A stretch of 42,067 nt of DNA from a virus (IMGVR_UViG_3300025128_000101:1-42067), one strand, 5' to 3'; counted from the stretch's first letter, positions 33,320 through 39,978 are shown. Notes: generated by a model from the sequence alone, not told the origin. A program made the numbers and translations.

Positions 33320-34345
33320 ATGGTAGCAGCAGTAGAGACGATGGCGTGGACAGGAGACGTGCCTTGGCACGGGGAAGGCGTAAAAGTCGACCCGAACCTG
33401 ACCCCACGTGAAATGATGGTTGCGGCAGGACTTGACTGGTCTGTTAGCAAACGTCCAGGATACACAATCGACACCCCCAAATACGGGGACGATTCTGGGT
33501 TGATGCAGACCCCCAGCAGTAATTTTATTGTTAGGGATACTGACAACTCGATCCTCGGGCATTGCGGCCCCAACTATATACCCGTACAAAACGAGCGTAT
33601 CTTCGACTTCTTTCAGAAGTTTGCTAAAGAGACGAACGTCACAATGGAAACTGCCGGCAGCTTACGCGGCGGTAAAGACATTTGGGCACTCGCTAAATTG
33701 AACGGGGGCTTTGAACTTCCTGGAGGCGACGAAATAAACGACTACTTGTTGTTTCGACAGCCCCACGAACCAGGACATAAGTTGTTGGTTCGTGACACCG
33801 AGATACGAGTTGTGTGTAACAATACATTGCAGTTCGCACTTGGTAAGGAAGCAAAAGGTGAGTTTCGTATGAGTCATATACATGACTTTAACGAGGACAT
33901 GGCTAGGGAAGCGGCTATGGCAGTCGGTCTTATGAAAGAGACGACAGCTGAGTTCCAACAAACCGCTGAGTTCTTAGCTAAGAAGAAAGCACAGCACTCT
34001 AACGTATTAGAGTACATTGCTCGCATTTACCAACCCGCCGTGTTCGAAGAATACGAAGAAACCCGACGCCTTAAGGCAGACGGTAAGAAGGTTGGTGAGA
34101 TCACACCTTTACGAGACGAGTTTAGCAAGTTTTCAAACTTGGTGGTAGACGCCTTGGAGCAATCTCCAGGAGCTAACCTAAACTCAGCTAAGGGGACTTG
34201 GTGGGGAGCGGTTAACGCCGTGACTTACGTTGAGGACCATATGCGTACAGGTGAGAACCGAGTGTACAACGCCTTGTTTGGTGACAGCTCTAAGCGTAAG
34301 ACACAAGCTCTTGAGCTTGCGGTTGACTACGCGAAGGCGGCTTAA
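33320..34345 (+). CDS. DUF932 family protein
   Basis: A 341-residue protein matching the phage/plasmid DUF932 family: MAWTGDVPWHGEGVKVD at the start, VVAAGLDW-like helix, RDTDNSILGHCGPNYIPVQN, VCNNTLQFALG, and C-terminal RVYNALFGDSSKRKTQALELA. Function is unestablished; the family is frequent in large and marine phages and in plasmids. It has its own promoter and a strong AATAGGAGTTACCT leader, suggesting high early expression. Confidence 0.82.
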   Translation: MVAAVETMAWTGDVPWHGEGVKVDPNLTPREMMVAAGLDWSVSKRPGYTIDTPKYGDDSGLMQTPSSNFIVRDTDNSILGHCGPNYIPVQNERIFDFFQKFAKETNVTMETAGSLRGGKDIWALAKLNGGFELPGGDEINDYLLFRQPHEPGHKLLVRDTEIRVVCNNTLQFALGKEAKGEFRMSHIHDFNEDMAREAAMAVGLMKETTAEFQQTAEFLAKKKAQHSNVLEYIARIYQPAVFEEYEETRRLKADGKKVGEITPLRDEFSKFSNLVVDALEQSPGANLNSAKGTWWGAVNAVTYVEDHMRTGENRVYNALFGDSSKRKTQALELAVDYAKAA

Positions 34346-34346
34346 T

Positions 34347-34628
34347 ATGGGAAGTGTAGTAAAACTTCACAACCATGTTGTGCTAGACCAAGAACTGATT
34401 AGTAGAGTCTGGGCGGTTGCGAACTTCTTGCGCAAGGACGGGGGTACAGCCCCCGCCATGCGTGAGGTAGCTGAGGAATTAGCAGAGGTTATTCCGCTTA
34501 GGATGTACGACCAAAATTGCGGTTTATCCGACGAGTTTGCAGTACACGATGACTTACTAGACGAATGGGCGTCTCCTATACGGGAGCGCATGATACCAGT
34601 ACCACAAGGGGAACAATATGACGGATAA
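34347..34628 (+). CDS. Hypothetical early protein
   Basis: A 93-residue protein with a helical N-terminal part (LDQELISRVWAVANFLRKDGG) and MREVAEELAEVIP, faintly helix-turn-helix-like, and an acidic C-terminus. ATG 34347 is 1 base after the DUF932 stop, and its end overlaps the next gene by 11 bases. Function unknown. Confidence 0.6.
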   Translation: MGSVVKLHNHVVLDQELISRVWAVANFLRKDGGTAPAMREVAEELAEVIPLRMYDQNCGLSDEFAVHDDLLDEWASPIRERMIPVPQGEQYDG

Positions 34629-34926
34629 CGAATGGGAGGGTATCGAGCTAGACACCGATAATGTCTATCCTATACCTAAAGATACGAGAGGAACCCGAGG
34701 GAGTCGATACCCTTGGCCGATATTCGAAGTAGGAAACTCTTTGTTTTTTACTCCTGATGACGATGACGACACGTCTAAGCGGTTAAAGAACCGACTAGAC
34801 CAGTCTTGGCGTACTCACAGTAAGAAACAGGATCCTGAATGGAAATTCACCTCACGTATTTCGTTAGAGAATGACCCTAAAACCAAGAAACAGCGCAGCG
34901 GCGTTCGAGTATGGAGGGTCGAATAG
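34618..34926 (+). CDS. Small phage protein, paralogue of the gene at 35655
   Basis: A 102-residue protein with RYPWPIFEVGNSLFF near residue 38 and a C-terminal GVRVWRVE. The same two ends (FPLLDIGECIFF; GVWRVK) appear in the protein at 35655. I recall this 'YPF..EVGDSFF...RVWRV' pattern as a frequent small phage family of unknown function. Charged residues dominate between the ends. Confidence 0.65.
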   Translation: MTDNEWEGIELDTDNVYPIPKDTRGTRGSRYPWPIFEVGNSLFFTPDDDDDTSKRLKNRLDQSWRTHSKKQDPEWKFTSRISLENDPKTKKQRSGVRVWRVE

Positions 34927-35123
34927 TGGATGAAGACGTCGAAGAAGCTATCGAAAAGGTAACGCTCTTATTGGAAGAGGTTAACAATTTGATGGACGTT
35001 GTGACTCGTGACGTAGCTAAATTAGCTAATTCTTTAGAAGAATTGGAATCAATTTTTCAAAAGGACGAGGACTTTGGGCCTACGGGGGCATATGTCAACC
35101 AAGACCCAGACCTCAAAGACTAG
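34926..35123 (+). CDS. Small coiled-coil protein
   Basis: GTG 34926 overlaps the preceding stop (TAGTG) and is 7 bases after GGAGGG, a better ribosome site than that of the in-frame ATG at 34911. The 65-residue product is an acidic helix pair (EAIEKVTLLLEEVNNLMDVV) with a short polar tail. Function unknown. Confidence 0.6.
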   Translation: MDEDVEEAIEKVTLLLEEVNNLMDVVTRDVAKLANSLEELESIFQKDEDFGPTGAYVNQDPDLKD

Positions 35124-35125
35124 TC

Positions 35126-35155
35126 CTTTACTTCTTAGTGCAGGACTAGTAAAGT
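35126..35155 (+). promoter_or_regulatory. Putative promoter, CTTTACTT type (copy 3)
   Basis: TTTACT (35127-35132), 17-base spacer, TAAAGT (35150-35155). CTTTACT pairs as an inverted repeat with AGTAAAG downstream, as in copy 2. It precedes the gene at 35213. Confidence 0.45.
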
Positions 35156-35164
35156 AATAGACCG

Positions 35165-35182
35165 GCTGTTCTTTAGAGCAGC
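35165..35182 (+). promoter_or_regulatory. Leader hairpin
   Basis: GCTGTTCT and AGAGCAGC form a near-perfect stem with a very short loop. It is followed by an A-rich stretch and the ribosome site, repeating the promoter-hairpin-RBS layout seen elsewhere. Confidence 0.5.
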
Positions 35183-35212
35183 TTTAAATAGAAAGTAGAA
35201 TGGAGAAATACC

Positions 35213-35602
35213 ATGGCAGCAGCAACTGCAAAAAGTCCTTCGGCGACGAAGGCAAAAACCGCGCCAGCGAAACCTGTCGCAAACAAGAACGGCATACCTG
35301 CCCCTACGGTTCAAAAGACCGGTAGGGCATTGCAGCGTTTTGCTTACACGGGTAAGAAAGCCGATGCGCTAAAGCCACCGACACCACAATGTCTGGCATT
35401 GGTTCACGGTATGTCGGGGGATATCGAGTCTAAAGCATTTAACGCTAAGGACTTTACGTTACAGCAACTCGTGGACTTATGTGTTGAGGAAGGCGTTTTG
35501 TCGATGCCCAACACTAAGAAGCCCGAAAACCAGAAGCGACGAATTATTGCTTGCTACAAGCAACGGTTAGTTGACGAAGGTTTCATCAAGCGGATTGGGT
35601 AA
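35213..35602 (+). CDS. Ala/Lys-rich early protein
   Basis: A 129-residue protein. The first 35 residues are a flexible Ala/Lys/Pro tail (KAKTAPAKPVANKNG). The rest is a compact helical domain (LQQLVDLCVEEGVLSM, RRIIACYKQRLVDEGFIKR) resembling a winged-helix or small DNA-binding fold. Own putative promoter and GGAGAAATACC leader. It could be an abundant nucleic-acid-binding protein. Confidence 0.62.
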   Translation: MAAATAKSPSATKAKTAPAKPVANKNGIPAPTVQKTGRALQRFAYTGKKADALKPPTPQCLALVHGMSGDIESKAFNAKDFTLQQLVDLCVEEGVLSMPNTKKPENQKRRIIACYKQRLVDEGFIKRIG

Positions 35603-35610
35603 CACAACAC

Positions 35611-35640
35611 GTGGAAAGGGGGCGAAAGCCCCTAGACCAC
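35611..35640 (+). promoter_or_regulatory. Intergenic hairpin with GAAA tetraloop
   Basis: GGGGC-GAAA-GCCCC (35619-35632) inside outer arms GTGG / CCAC. A GNRA tetraloop hairpin without a T-run, so more likely an mRNA processing or stability element than a terminator. Confidence 0.55.
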
Positions 35641-35654
35641 TTTAGGGAAAACTT

Positions 35655-35909
35655 ATGTCAGAACAACACCCGATAGGGGAAATATTAAAAGACATCCCTG
35701 CCCCCGTACATCATGGGAGGCCAGGACGCACCGCAAAATTTCCACTCCTAGATATTGGAGAATGTATATTCTTCGAAACGATAAAAGAAGCCGCCAGCTT
35801 CACTAGCTCACAAAGACACCAACTTAAAAAGGTTGGAATAACCAATGTACGTGGTATGTTTGTGAGGGAGACAAGAAATGGACAAACCGGCGTTTGGAGA
35901 GTAAAATGA
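35655..35909 (+). CDS. Small phage protein, paralogue of the gene at 34618
   Basis: An 84-residue protein with AKFPLLDIGECIFFETIKEA and the end TGVWRVK, matching the ends of the product at 34618. The middle (TSSQRHQLKKVG) is helical. It is shorter than its paralogue and lacks the Asp run. Function unknown. The stop overlaps the next start. Confidence 0.65.
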   Translation: MSEQHPIGEILKDIPAPVHHGRPGRTAKFPLLDIGECIFFETIKEAASFTSSQRHQLKKVGITNVRGMFVRETRNGQTGVWRVK

Positions 35910-36040
35910 AATCAACTTACATTGGAACGAAAAAAGCCCAACGAATTCAAGCAGTTAACCAAGCAGCGGCTAGAGCAGCTGATCCCCGAATGAGGGATTT
36001 TTGGGAACGAACAGAAAAGATGATTGCACGGAATCATTAG
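35906..36040 (+). CDS. Tiny protein (44 aa)
   Basis: A 44-residue frame starting with ATGA overlapping the previous stop, reading MKSTYIGTKKAQRIQAVNQA and ending ERTEKMIARNH. The basic amphipathic composition and coupled start support a real gene. Function unknown. Confidence 0.5.
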   Translation: MKSTYIGTKKAQRIQAVNQAAARAADPRMRDFWERTEKMIARNH

Positions 36041-36065
36041 GCGTAAATGTCAAAGAGAATTAGAA

Positions 36066-36167
36066 TAGGGGGAGGTCAAGGTGACTCCTTGCCGAACAGA
36101 TCCCCTAGCTGTTCTCAGCACCTAAAGCGCGAGCCTGACCCACTCGCGACCGAAGACGGGTCTTTTT
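36066..36167 (+). ncRNA. Structured leader RNA with possible pseudoknot and leader peptide
   Basis: The intergenic region holds hairpin CAAGG/CCTTG (36077-36091), then hairpin GAACAG/CTGTTC (36094-36114). The loop of the second contains CCCCTA, complementary to TAGGGG at 36066-36071. Next, CGCGAG/CTCGCG encloses GACCC, which can pair with GGGTC just before a run of six T (36157-36167). This is H-type pseudoknot or alternative-stem geometry. A GTG at 36081 behind GGGGGAGG opens a 14-codon frame ending at 36125. The set resembles an attenuator or riboregulator; ligand unknown. Confidence 0.45.
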
Positions 36168-36190
36168 TAGAAAGAGAGAAAGGAAAATGT

Positions 36191-36562
36191 ATGAAAGCAG
36201 AGATAATTGATGACGGAACGCTCGACACTATCGTTCGATATAACGGTAGAGTGCGACGATACGACACCGAGTTTAGATACTCGCACGACTCGGACGAAGA
36301 GTTCTTGAACAGTGCCTTTAATGATTTTTACGACGAGGAGGGTGACGAACTAGACATACTCTACGAATTAATGGAAGGCGATGCAACAATATGTCCTGAT
36401 GAGAACTGCGGAGAATGGTTTAGCTTCGATAAGCCAGACGAATCGAAGTATCATTCAATACAGTGTGAGACTTGTGGGTGGCATATGTTGTTGTCGAAGA
36501 AGTTACCAGAAATACCTCCGCATCTACACAGGAGGCTGGTAAGAGATAATAAGGATATTTAA
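36191..36562 (+). CDS. Acidic zinc-ribbon-containing protein
   Basis: A 123-residue protein with a very acidic first two thirds and a C-terminal CxxxxC...CxxC pattern (CPDENCGEW, CETCGWH) that may bind Zn2+. ATG 36191 follows AAAGGAAAA. The frame is open upstream to 36047, but that would run through the structured leader, so I reject the longer form. Function unknown. Confidence 0.6.
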   Translation: MKAEIIDDGTLDTIVRYNGRVRRYDTEFRYSHDSDEEFLNSAFNDFYDEEGDELDILYELMEGDATICPDENCGEWFSFDKPDESKYHSIQCETCGWHMLLSKKLPEIPPHLHRRLVRDNKDI

Positions 36563-36569
36563 TTGTCCG

Positions 36570-36824
36570 ATGTGTCATAAGATCCGGCGAGTAGTGGCGT
36601 CGGGGAGGATTCCTGCGGCGAAAGCCGTTCAACCGCCCAACCATCGCAGTATGTTGGTTGAGGACAGAAAAGGAGCGATGAAGTGGGGTTGCATCGGGAC
36701 GTGTTTTAGCAACGAATCGACAGGATGGTTCTTGGCACTGTCGAGGGTAGAGGACACGTTGAATTTGCCTCGAATCGCTTCAACTACTACAACTACTGAC
36801 AATAGAAGAGGGAAACATGGATAG
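36570..36824 (+). CDS. Small basic protein with CxxC-like start
   Basis: An 84-residue product from ATG 36570. The frame is open 5' of the ATG and reads NCP before it, so that a longer form would contain CPMC; however, no ordinary start codon exists upstream (only ATA at 36555). WGCIGTCF gives a second Cys pair. The C-terminus is Thr/Arg-rich. It is less convincing than its neighbours, but the frame is uninterrupted and linked to the next gene by an 8-base overlap. Confidence 0.5.
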   Translation: MCHKIRRVVASGRIPAAKAVQPPNHRSMLVEDRKGAMKWGCIGTCFSNESTGWFLALSRVEDTLNLPRIASTTTTTDNRRGKHG

Positions 36825-37005
36825 CGAAGAATTAAATAAACAGGTCGAGGAGTTCCTTAAGAAAGGAGGCTCGATCGAACAGGTTCCTCCAGGAGCAAGC
36901 ACCGAGCGTGCTCTGAGCGAAAAGAAAAAGCTGTTTGGATTAAACAGCCGACGACCAGGATTCGACAAAGAAAGATTAATTTTAACACCAGAGGGTAAAT
37001 TATGA
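36817..37005 (+). CDS. Small polar protein
   Basis: A 62-residue protein: NKQVEEFLKKGGSIEQVPPG is a helix followed by a loop, then a basic stretch. The ribosome site is AGAGGGAAAC. GGSIEQVPPGAST resembles short phage proteins of the 'FLKKGGxIxxVP' kind seen in many podoviruses. Function unknown. Confidence 0.62.
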   Translation: MDSEELNKQVEEFLKKGGSIEQVPPGASTERALSEKKKLFGLNSRRPGFDKERLILTPEGKL

Positions 37006-37313
37006 ACACAGCTGGAGATTTTATGGCTCGCCTCGATGACTTTCTACGAAGAGAGCAAGACGATGCGTGGAGCTACGATGTGCTAAGAGACAACGTCACA
37101 GGTAATCTGATGATTAATCTGAACATCTGGGATCTACAATCACCCAGACGCGAGACAGCGGTCGAGGGGTTGAATGAACTCTGGACGCACCTCAACGAAA
37201 CGGGGAGCGAGGAGGAACTCGAGTCCTCTATCAATAAGATAGCACAGTTTTTACAGACGGATGTGGAAAGCGTAGGCTACGGCAGATTCTACCACAAGCC
37301 AGAGGAGAAGTGA
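37002..37313 (+). CDS. Hypothetical early protein
   Basis: A 103-residue helical protein (FMARLDDFLRREQDDAWSYD, INKIAQFLQTDVESVGYGRF). It overlaps the previous gene by 4 bases (ATGA) and is followed by GAGGAGAAGTGAG. No known domain. Confidence 0.6.
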   Translation: MNTAGDFMARLDDFLRREQDDAWSYDVLRDNVTGNLMINLNIWDLQSPRRETAVEGLNELWTHLNETGSEEELESSINKIAQFLQTDVESVGYGRFYHKPEEK

Positions 37314-37314
37314 G

Positions 37315-37497
37315 ATGGTCGATGTTGCACAGCCCGTGGACGTTCTAGCCGTAAGACGGAACGGTCTATGGACTCTACAGATTTTTGTACCAGAAAACCA
37401 AAAACCAATGGAAACCGTTGTGACTCGAGATTGGAAACACGGGTGTGAATTAGTTGAGAAATGGCTCGAGAAAGGAGAAAGTGTTGGAAGCGAATGA
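37315..37497 (+). CDS. Small hypothetical protein
   Basis: A 60-residue protein with a beta-rich core (VLAVRRNGLWTLQIFVP) and a helix (KHGCELVEKWLEKGE). Good ribosome site AGGAGAAGTGAG just upstream. It overlaps the next small gene by 14 bases. Function unknown. Confidence 0.6.
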   Translation: MVDVAQPVDVLAVRRNGLWTLQIFVPENQKPMETVVTRDWKHGCELVEKWLEKGESVGSE

Positions 37498-37615
37498 ACA
37501 GTGTAAGGACTGTGAAGTAGGCTTGATCTACCAAGAGACTTGTACGCAAGAGATGCTCTACTGTCCTGATTGCGAAAGAAGATACAGGCCGGATGACTTC
37601 TTCGAAAATACCTGA
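37484..37615 (+). CDS. Zinc-ribbon microprotein (43 aa, TTG start)
   Basis: From TTG 37484 (or GTG 37481), 6 bases after AAGGAG, the frame reads CKDC...CPDC with 19 residues between the CxxC pairs, a textbook zinc ribbon (EQCKDCEVG; YCPDCERRY). Below usual length limits but well supported by the motif and ribosome site. Confidence 0.58.
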   Translation: MEANEQCKDCEVGLIYQETCTQEMLYCPDCERRYRPDDFFENT

Positions 37616-37739
37616 TGTAATAAGACAGTGCACTGTCTGTAAAGAATGGAAAAGTTTACTTGCATTTCACCACATAAAGAAGGAGGGAGAGAGTTGGCCA
37701 ATCTATTTAAGAGTCTGCCGAAAATGCCCCGCTCCTTAA
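37593..37739 (+). CDS. Zinc-finger microprotein (48 aa)
   Basis: From ATG 37593 the frame reads QCTVCKEWKSLLAFHH and then RVCRKCPAP, two CxxC pairs in the arrangement typical of small phage zinc modules of the endonuclease VII-like kind. It overlaps the previous gene by 23 bases in another frame. The stop lies just before the 37.75-kb promoter. Confidence 0.52.
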   Translation: MTSSKIPDVIRQCTVCKEWKSLLAFHHIKKEGESWPIYLRVCRKCPAP

Positions 37740-37745
37740 AGTTCG

Positions 37746-37790
37746 TTTTAATTCCTACTTTTTTCGTTTTAATCGCGGGGTTATAATAGG
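37746..37790 (+). promoter_or_regulatory. Promoter of the TACTTTTTTC family (copy 2)
   Basis: TACTTTTTTC (37756-37765), 14 bases, GTTATAATAGGGGTAGC. The -10 TATAAT (37782-37787) is the sigma-70 consensus; the -35 region is T-rich rather than TTGACA. Precedes the gene at 37843. Confidence 0.72.
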
Positions 37791-37796
37791 GGTAGC

Positions 37797-37811
37797 CCCG
37801 CTACTTGCGGG
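37797..37811 (+). promoter_or_regulatory. Leader hairpin after promoter copy 2
   Basis: CCCGC-TACTT-GCGGG at the expected 5' end of the transcript. GGGG (37789-37792) can alternatively pair with CCCC. Confidence 0.6.
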
Positions 37812-37842
37812 AGCGATTAGACCGATTAGAAAGGAGAAAGAT

Positions 37843-38091
37843 ATGCCCAGACGCTACAAGATGCATAGCACCCGTAAGGTTGCTAGACCTGTACCTGACC
37901 GGCCCCTTAGACGGCCCGAGCCGTTACCTCACACCGTCGACCGAGCGGATTACCCGTCTCGATTGCCGACTACAGATTGTACGCAGAAGCGTACAGCACA
38001 GAAGATTCCAGGAGTCACTGTAGCACCCGCGTATAACAAAGGTGCTTACCAAGTTATTCCCGAATCAGACATCAAACACATAGGAAGATAG
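37843..38091 (+). CDS. Small Arg/Pro-rich protein
   Basis: An 82-residue basic, Pro-rich, probably disordered protein. It ends VTVAPAYNKGAYQVIPESDI and KHIGR, an ending I recall from other phage early proteins ('KGAYQ.I...DIK.IGR'). First gene behind promoter copy 2, with AAAGGAGAAAG as ribosome site. Function unknown. Confidence 0.65.
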   Translation: MPRRYKMHSTRKVARPVPDRPLRRPEPLPHTVDRADYPSRLPTTDCTQKRTAQKIPGVTVAPAYNKGAYQVIPESDIKHIGR

Positions 38092-38092
38092 T

Positions 38093-38515
38093 ATGCAAAC
38101 AGCAAAAAACCCAGAGTACTGGGGAACGTCAGACTGCAAGAACTGCGGCACTGCGTTCCAGTACAGGTACTCACAAAAGAACGGAATCTTTTGTTCGAGA
38201 CAATGCACCGGCGAACACACGGTGAAAAAACGAACTAAGAAAGGCACTGATTACAGGTCGCGAGGGCTGCGAAAGCTAGTGTTACGAATACACGGCCTGA
38301 AGTGTGGTGCATGCAACTGGGACTATAAACCCCAACACTTAGAAGTACACCACAAAGATGGGGACAATACCAATAACGAATTAGAAAACCTCGAGCCACT
38401 TTGTCTATTATGCCACGCCGATACCGATACATACGGTTCGCTGAATATATCAGACGAAGGACGCGAGCGTTTAAAAACCAGCACTGGCGGTGACGTCAGA
38501 AAGAAAAACCAATAG
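38093..38515 (+). CDS. HNH endonuclease with N-terminal zinc finger
   Basis: A 140-residue protein. An N-terminal zinc site (CKNC at 15-18, CSRQC at 34-38) is followed by an HNH core: CGAC (71-74), LEVHHKDGDNTNN (84-96) and LCLLCHAD (103-110). It is a free-standing HNH nuclease, either a homing enzyme or a phage DNA-metabolism nuclease. It does not interrupt a recognisable gene, and starts two bases after the preceding stop. Confidence 0.8.
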   Translation: MQTAKNPEYWGTSDCKNCGTAFQYRYSQKNGIFCSRQCTGEHTVKKRTKKGTDYRSRGLRKLVLRIHGLKCGACNWDYKPQHLEVHHKDGDNTNNELENLEPLCLLCHADTDTYGSLNISDEGRERLKTSTGGDVRKKNQ

Positions 38516-38523
38516 GGGATCTC

Positions 38524-38745
38524 ATGGATATAAAAGAAGCGTTACGAATTGTGGTAGACAACGTAGAAGTTAACGGTGACTACAATATCGAAAAAGCGAT
38601 TACTGTCGTAGAGGATGCATTGCAGCTTCTACCAGTGATTAGTTTCGGCGAGGGACAACCGTTCCACTACGTCGAAGAGTACGACGACGAGTTACACCCT
38701 CACTGGGTTCGACGCGAAGCTCTACACTCGAACCAACAACAGTAG
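38524..38745 (+). CDS. Small acidic protein
   Basis: A 73-residue protein with a helical first half (MDIKEALRIVVDNVEVNG) and an acidic second half (FHYVEEYDDELHPHW). Ribosome site GGGGATCTC. No known family. Confidence 0.55.
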   Translation: MDIKEALRIVVDNVEVNGDYNIEKAITVVEDALQLLPVISFGEGQPFHYVEEYDDELHPHWVRREALHSNQQQ

Positions 38746-38753
38746 AGGGTAGT

Positions 38754-39002
38754 ATGCAAAACGAACTAGACAAAGTTATGAAAACATTCGACCTAGTCTT
38801 CATTGATGAAGAACAGGAAGAAGATCCCAACGGGCGGTTTCTACCGCCCACCCTAAAACCAGAAAGGAGAAAGCCGTGGATAAAAGACATGGATCAGCCT
38901 ACGACCGAGGGTCAGCCGATGCGTACTACCATCGAGCACAAGACCCCCACTACTACAAGAAAGCCAGCTACTCGTCGGAACGTGTCGAGAAAAAAGACAT
39001 GA
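38754..39002 (+). CDS. Small protein overlapping the next gene
   Basis: An 82-residue frame beginning MQNELDKVMKTFDLVFIDEE behind AGAGGGTAGT. The first 40 residues look protein-like. The last 42, rich in Thr/Lys/Arg, overlap the better-supported gene at 38876 in another frame and may be non-conserved. A hairpin (38832-38849) lies inside it. Confidence 0.4.
   Translation: MQNELDKVMKTFDLVFIDEEQEEDPNGRFLPPTLKPERRKPWIKDMDQPTTEGQPMRTTIEHKTPTTTRKPATRRNVSRKKT
38832..38849 (+). promoter_or_regulatory. Hairpin before the 38876 gene
   Basis: GGGCGG-TTTCTA-CCGCCC, about 13 bases upstream of the AGAAAGGAGAAAG ribosome site. It repeats the hairpin-RBS layout, although here it lies within the preceding frame. 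Confidence 0.5.
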
Positions 39003-39097
39003 GTGACGAACAAAAAGCTGAATATCTTTTAGGCTACTACGAAACGACAGACCGTAAGGACTGGGGTGAGGAAGATGGAAAACTGGCAACCAGTTAA
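38876..39097 (+). CDS. Conserved small phage protein (DRGSADAYY family)
   Basis: GTG 38876, behind AAAGGAGAAAG, opens a 73-residue protein with DRGSADAYYHRAQDPHYY and EYLLGYYETTDRKDWG. I recall this 'DRGSADxYYxR...PH...EY..GY....RKDWG' pattern from many phages; function unknown. The GTG start and ribosome site are well placed. Confidence 0.7.
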   Translation: MDKRHGSAYDRGSADAYYHRAQDPHYYKKASYSSERVEKKDMSDEQKAEYLLGYYETTDRKDWGEEDGKLATS

Positions 39098-39350
39098 CCC
39101 AAACGACGAAACGATTGAGGTCTACGTTGGAGACGGGTGGCCTGAATCGTTTACGGAACAACGCACCCGACTAGTGGGCCGAGGATCTTGGGAGTCGGAT
39201 GTCGAGGGGGATGAACCCACTCGCGTTCGATTCCTAGAAGCGCAATCGTATGACTTTACATACATCGCGCACCAATACGTGGGATCAGAAAGAGCACCGA
39301 CTGTTTTTAGATACCACAAAAACTTAATCAGATATAAGGAACGAAGATGA
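39075..39350 (+). CDS. Hypothetical protein
   Basis: A 91-residue protein from ATG 39075 (GTG 39066 is an alternative, but its ribosome site would be poor). MENWQPVNPNDETIEVYVGD leads a beta-rich domain. Overlaps upstream by 23 bases and downstream by 4 (ATGA). Function unknown. Confidence 0.6.
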   Translation: MENWQPVNPNDETIEVYVGDGWPESFTEQRTRLVGRGSWESDVEGDEPTRVRFLEAQSYDFTYIAHQYVGSERAPTVFRYHKNLIRYKERR

Positions 39351-39523
39351 GAAAAGAATGTGTAATTTGCAAAGGAACTATCGAAGCACAAAAAGCACCC
39401 GATGGTAAAATATTCTGGAGCGACGGACATAACGCCCAGCCCGTGGCCGACGGGAGATGCTGTGGCGCTTGCAACCACTCGGTTGTGATACCCGCTCGAC
39501 TCGGGAGGTCAATCAATGCCTAG
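39347..39523 (+). CDS. Zinc-binding microprotein (58 aa)
   Basis: A 58-residue protein with ECVICKG near the start and GHNAQPVADGRCCGACNHSV followed by VIPARL. Two CxxC pairs joined by the conserved GHNAQPVADGRCC block mark a small zinc protein family common in marine phages, function unknown. ATGA overlap with the upstream stop. Confidence 0.68.
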   Translation: MRKECVICKGTIEAQKAPDGKIFWSDGHNAQPVADGRCCGACNHSVVIPARLGRSINA

Positions 39524-39809
39524 AGAAGTAATCGAGTGGGAATGGGAAGAAGCATTCGATAAGTTTGGATTCGGAGACGGTGACGGTTGGAACGGAACCG
39601 ACATCGTCGGCGATTTTATCGAGAGCCTCGGCTACGAAACACAGCGAGACGTTTGGGGAATTCATAACTACGTGATTATGGACGTTATAGTGAGATGTGG
39701 ACCGATACAGATATCGGTCATTCCACTGAAGACGAACATTAATTACGATAACCCGAATGACTTTCTACCGAAGGGTTTAGTACAACAGTTGGAGACGAAA
39801 TTTGGATAA
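39516..39809 (+). CDS. Hypothetical protein
   Basis: A 97-residue protein with acidic/aromatic N-terminus (EVIEWEWEEAFDKFGFGDGD) and a beta-rich C-terminus. Behind TCGGGAGGTC, overlapping the zinc microprotein by 8 bases. The D-rich segment GFGDGDGWNGTD could bind Ca2+ but is not a canonical EF-hand. Confidence 0.6.
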   Translation: MPREVIEWEWEEAFDKFGFGDGDGWNGTDIVGDFIESLGYETQRDVWGIHNYVIMDVIVRCGPIQISVIPLKTNINYDNPNDFLPKGLVQQLETKFG

Positions 39810-39933
39810 CGCAGAACTGAAGGCTTGGCTAGAACAATGCCCCACGCACGCTCCTGAAGTAATTCAGGAGTTGAGCGGGATATGTGTTGTGATTTTTAGG
39901 CCGAAAGAAGGAACCGAAAGTAATTCGTTTTAA
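39802..39933 (+). CDS. Tiny protein (43 aa, TTG start)
   Basis: TTG 39802 lies 7 bases after GGAG and opens LDNAELKAWLEQCPTHAPEV, ending in VVIFRPKEGTESNSF. 'LKAWLxxCPTH' recurs in short phage proteins I remember. The stop lies within the start of promoter copy 3. Confidence 0.5.
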   Translation: MDNAELKAWLEQCPTHAPEVIQELSGICVVIFRPKEGTESNSF

Positions 39934-39975
39934 TTGGTACTTTTTTCGCGGTAATCGCCGCGTTAAAATAGGGGT
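39927..39975 (+). promoter_or_regulatory. Promoter of the TACTTTTTTC family (copy 3)
   Basis: TACTTTTTTC (39938-39947), 14 bases, GTTAAAATAGGGGTAGCCCC, with -10 TAAAAT at 39964-39969. Upstream TCGTTTTAATT is shared with copy 2. Confidence 0.7.
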
Positions 39976-39978
39976 AGC

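Noticed and set aside
33247-33589. Minus-strand frames overlapping the DUF932 start and its promoter
   Set aside because: They would run across the promoter and leader hairpin and show no domain.
36157-36170. Plain rho-independent terminator before 36191
   Set aside because: GACCC/GGGTC gives only a 5-bp stem with a 16-base loop; described instead as part of a switch-like leader.
36047-36190. N-terminal extension of the 36191 gene from ATG 36047
   Set aside because: It would pass through the structured leader and T-run, and the peptide is Ser/Pro/Arg-rich without likeness to the acidic protein that follows; ATG 36191 has its own ribosome site.
37805-38023. 72-residue plus-strand frame starting in the leader hairpin
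   Set aside because: Overlaps the better supported 37843 gene in another frame and lacks a ribosome site.
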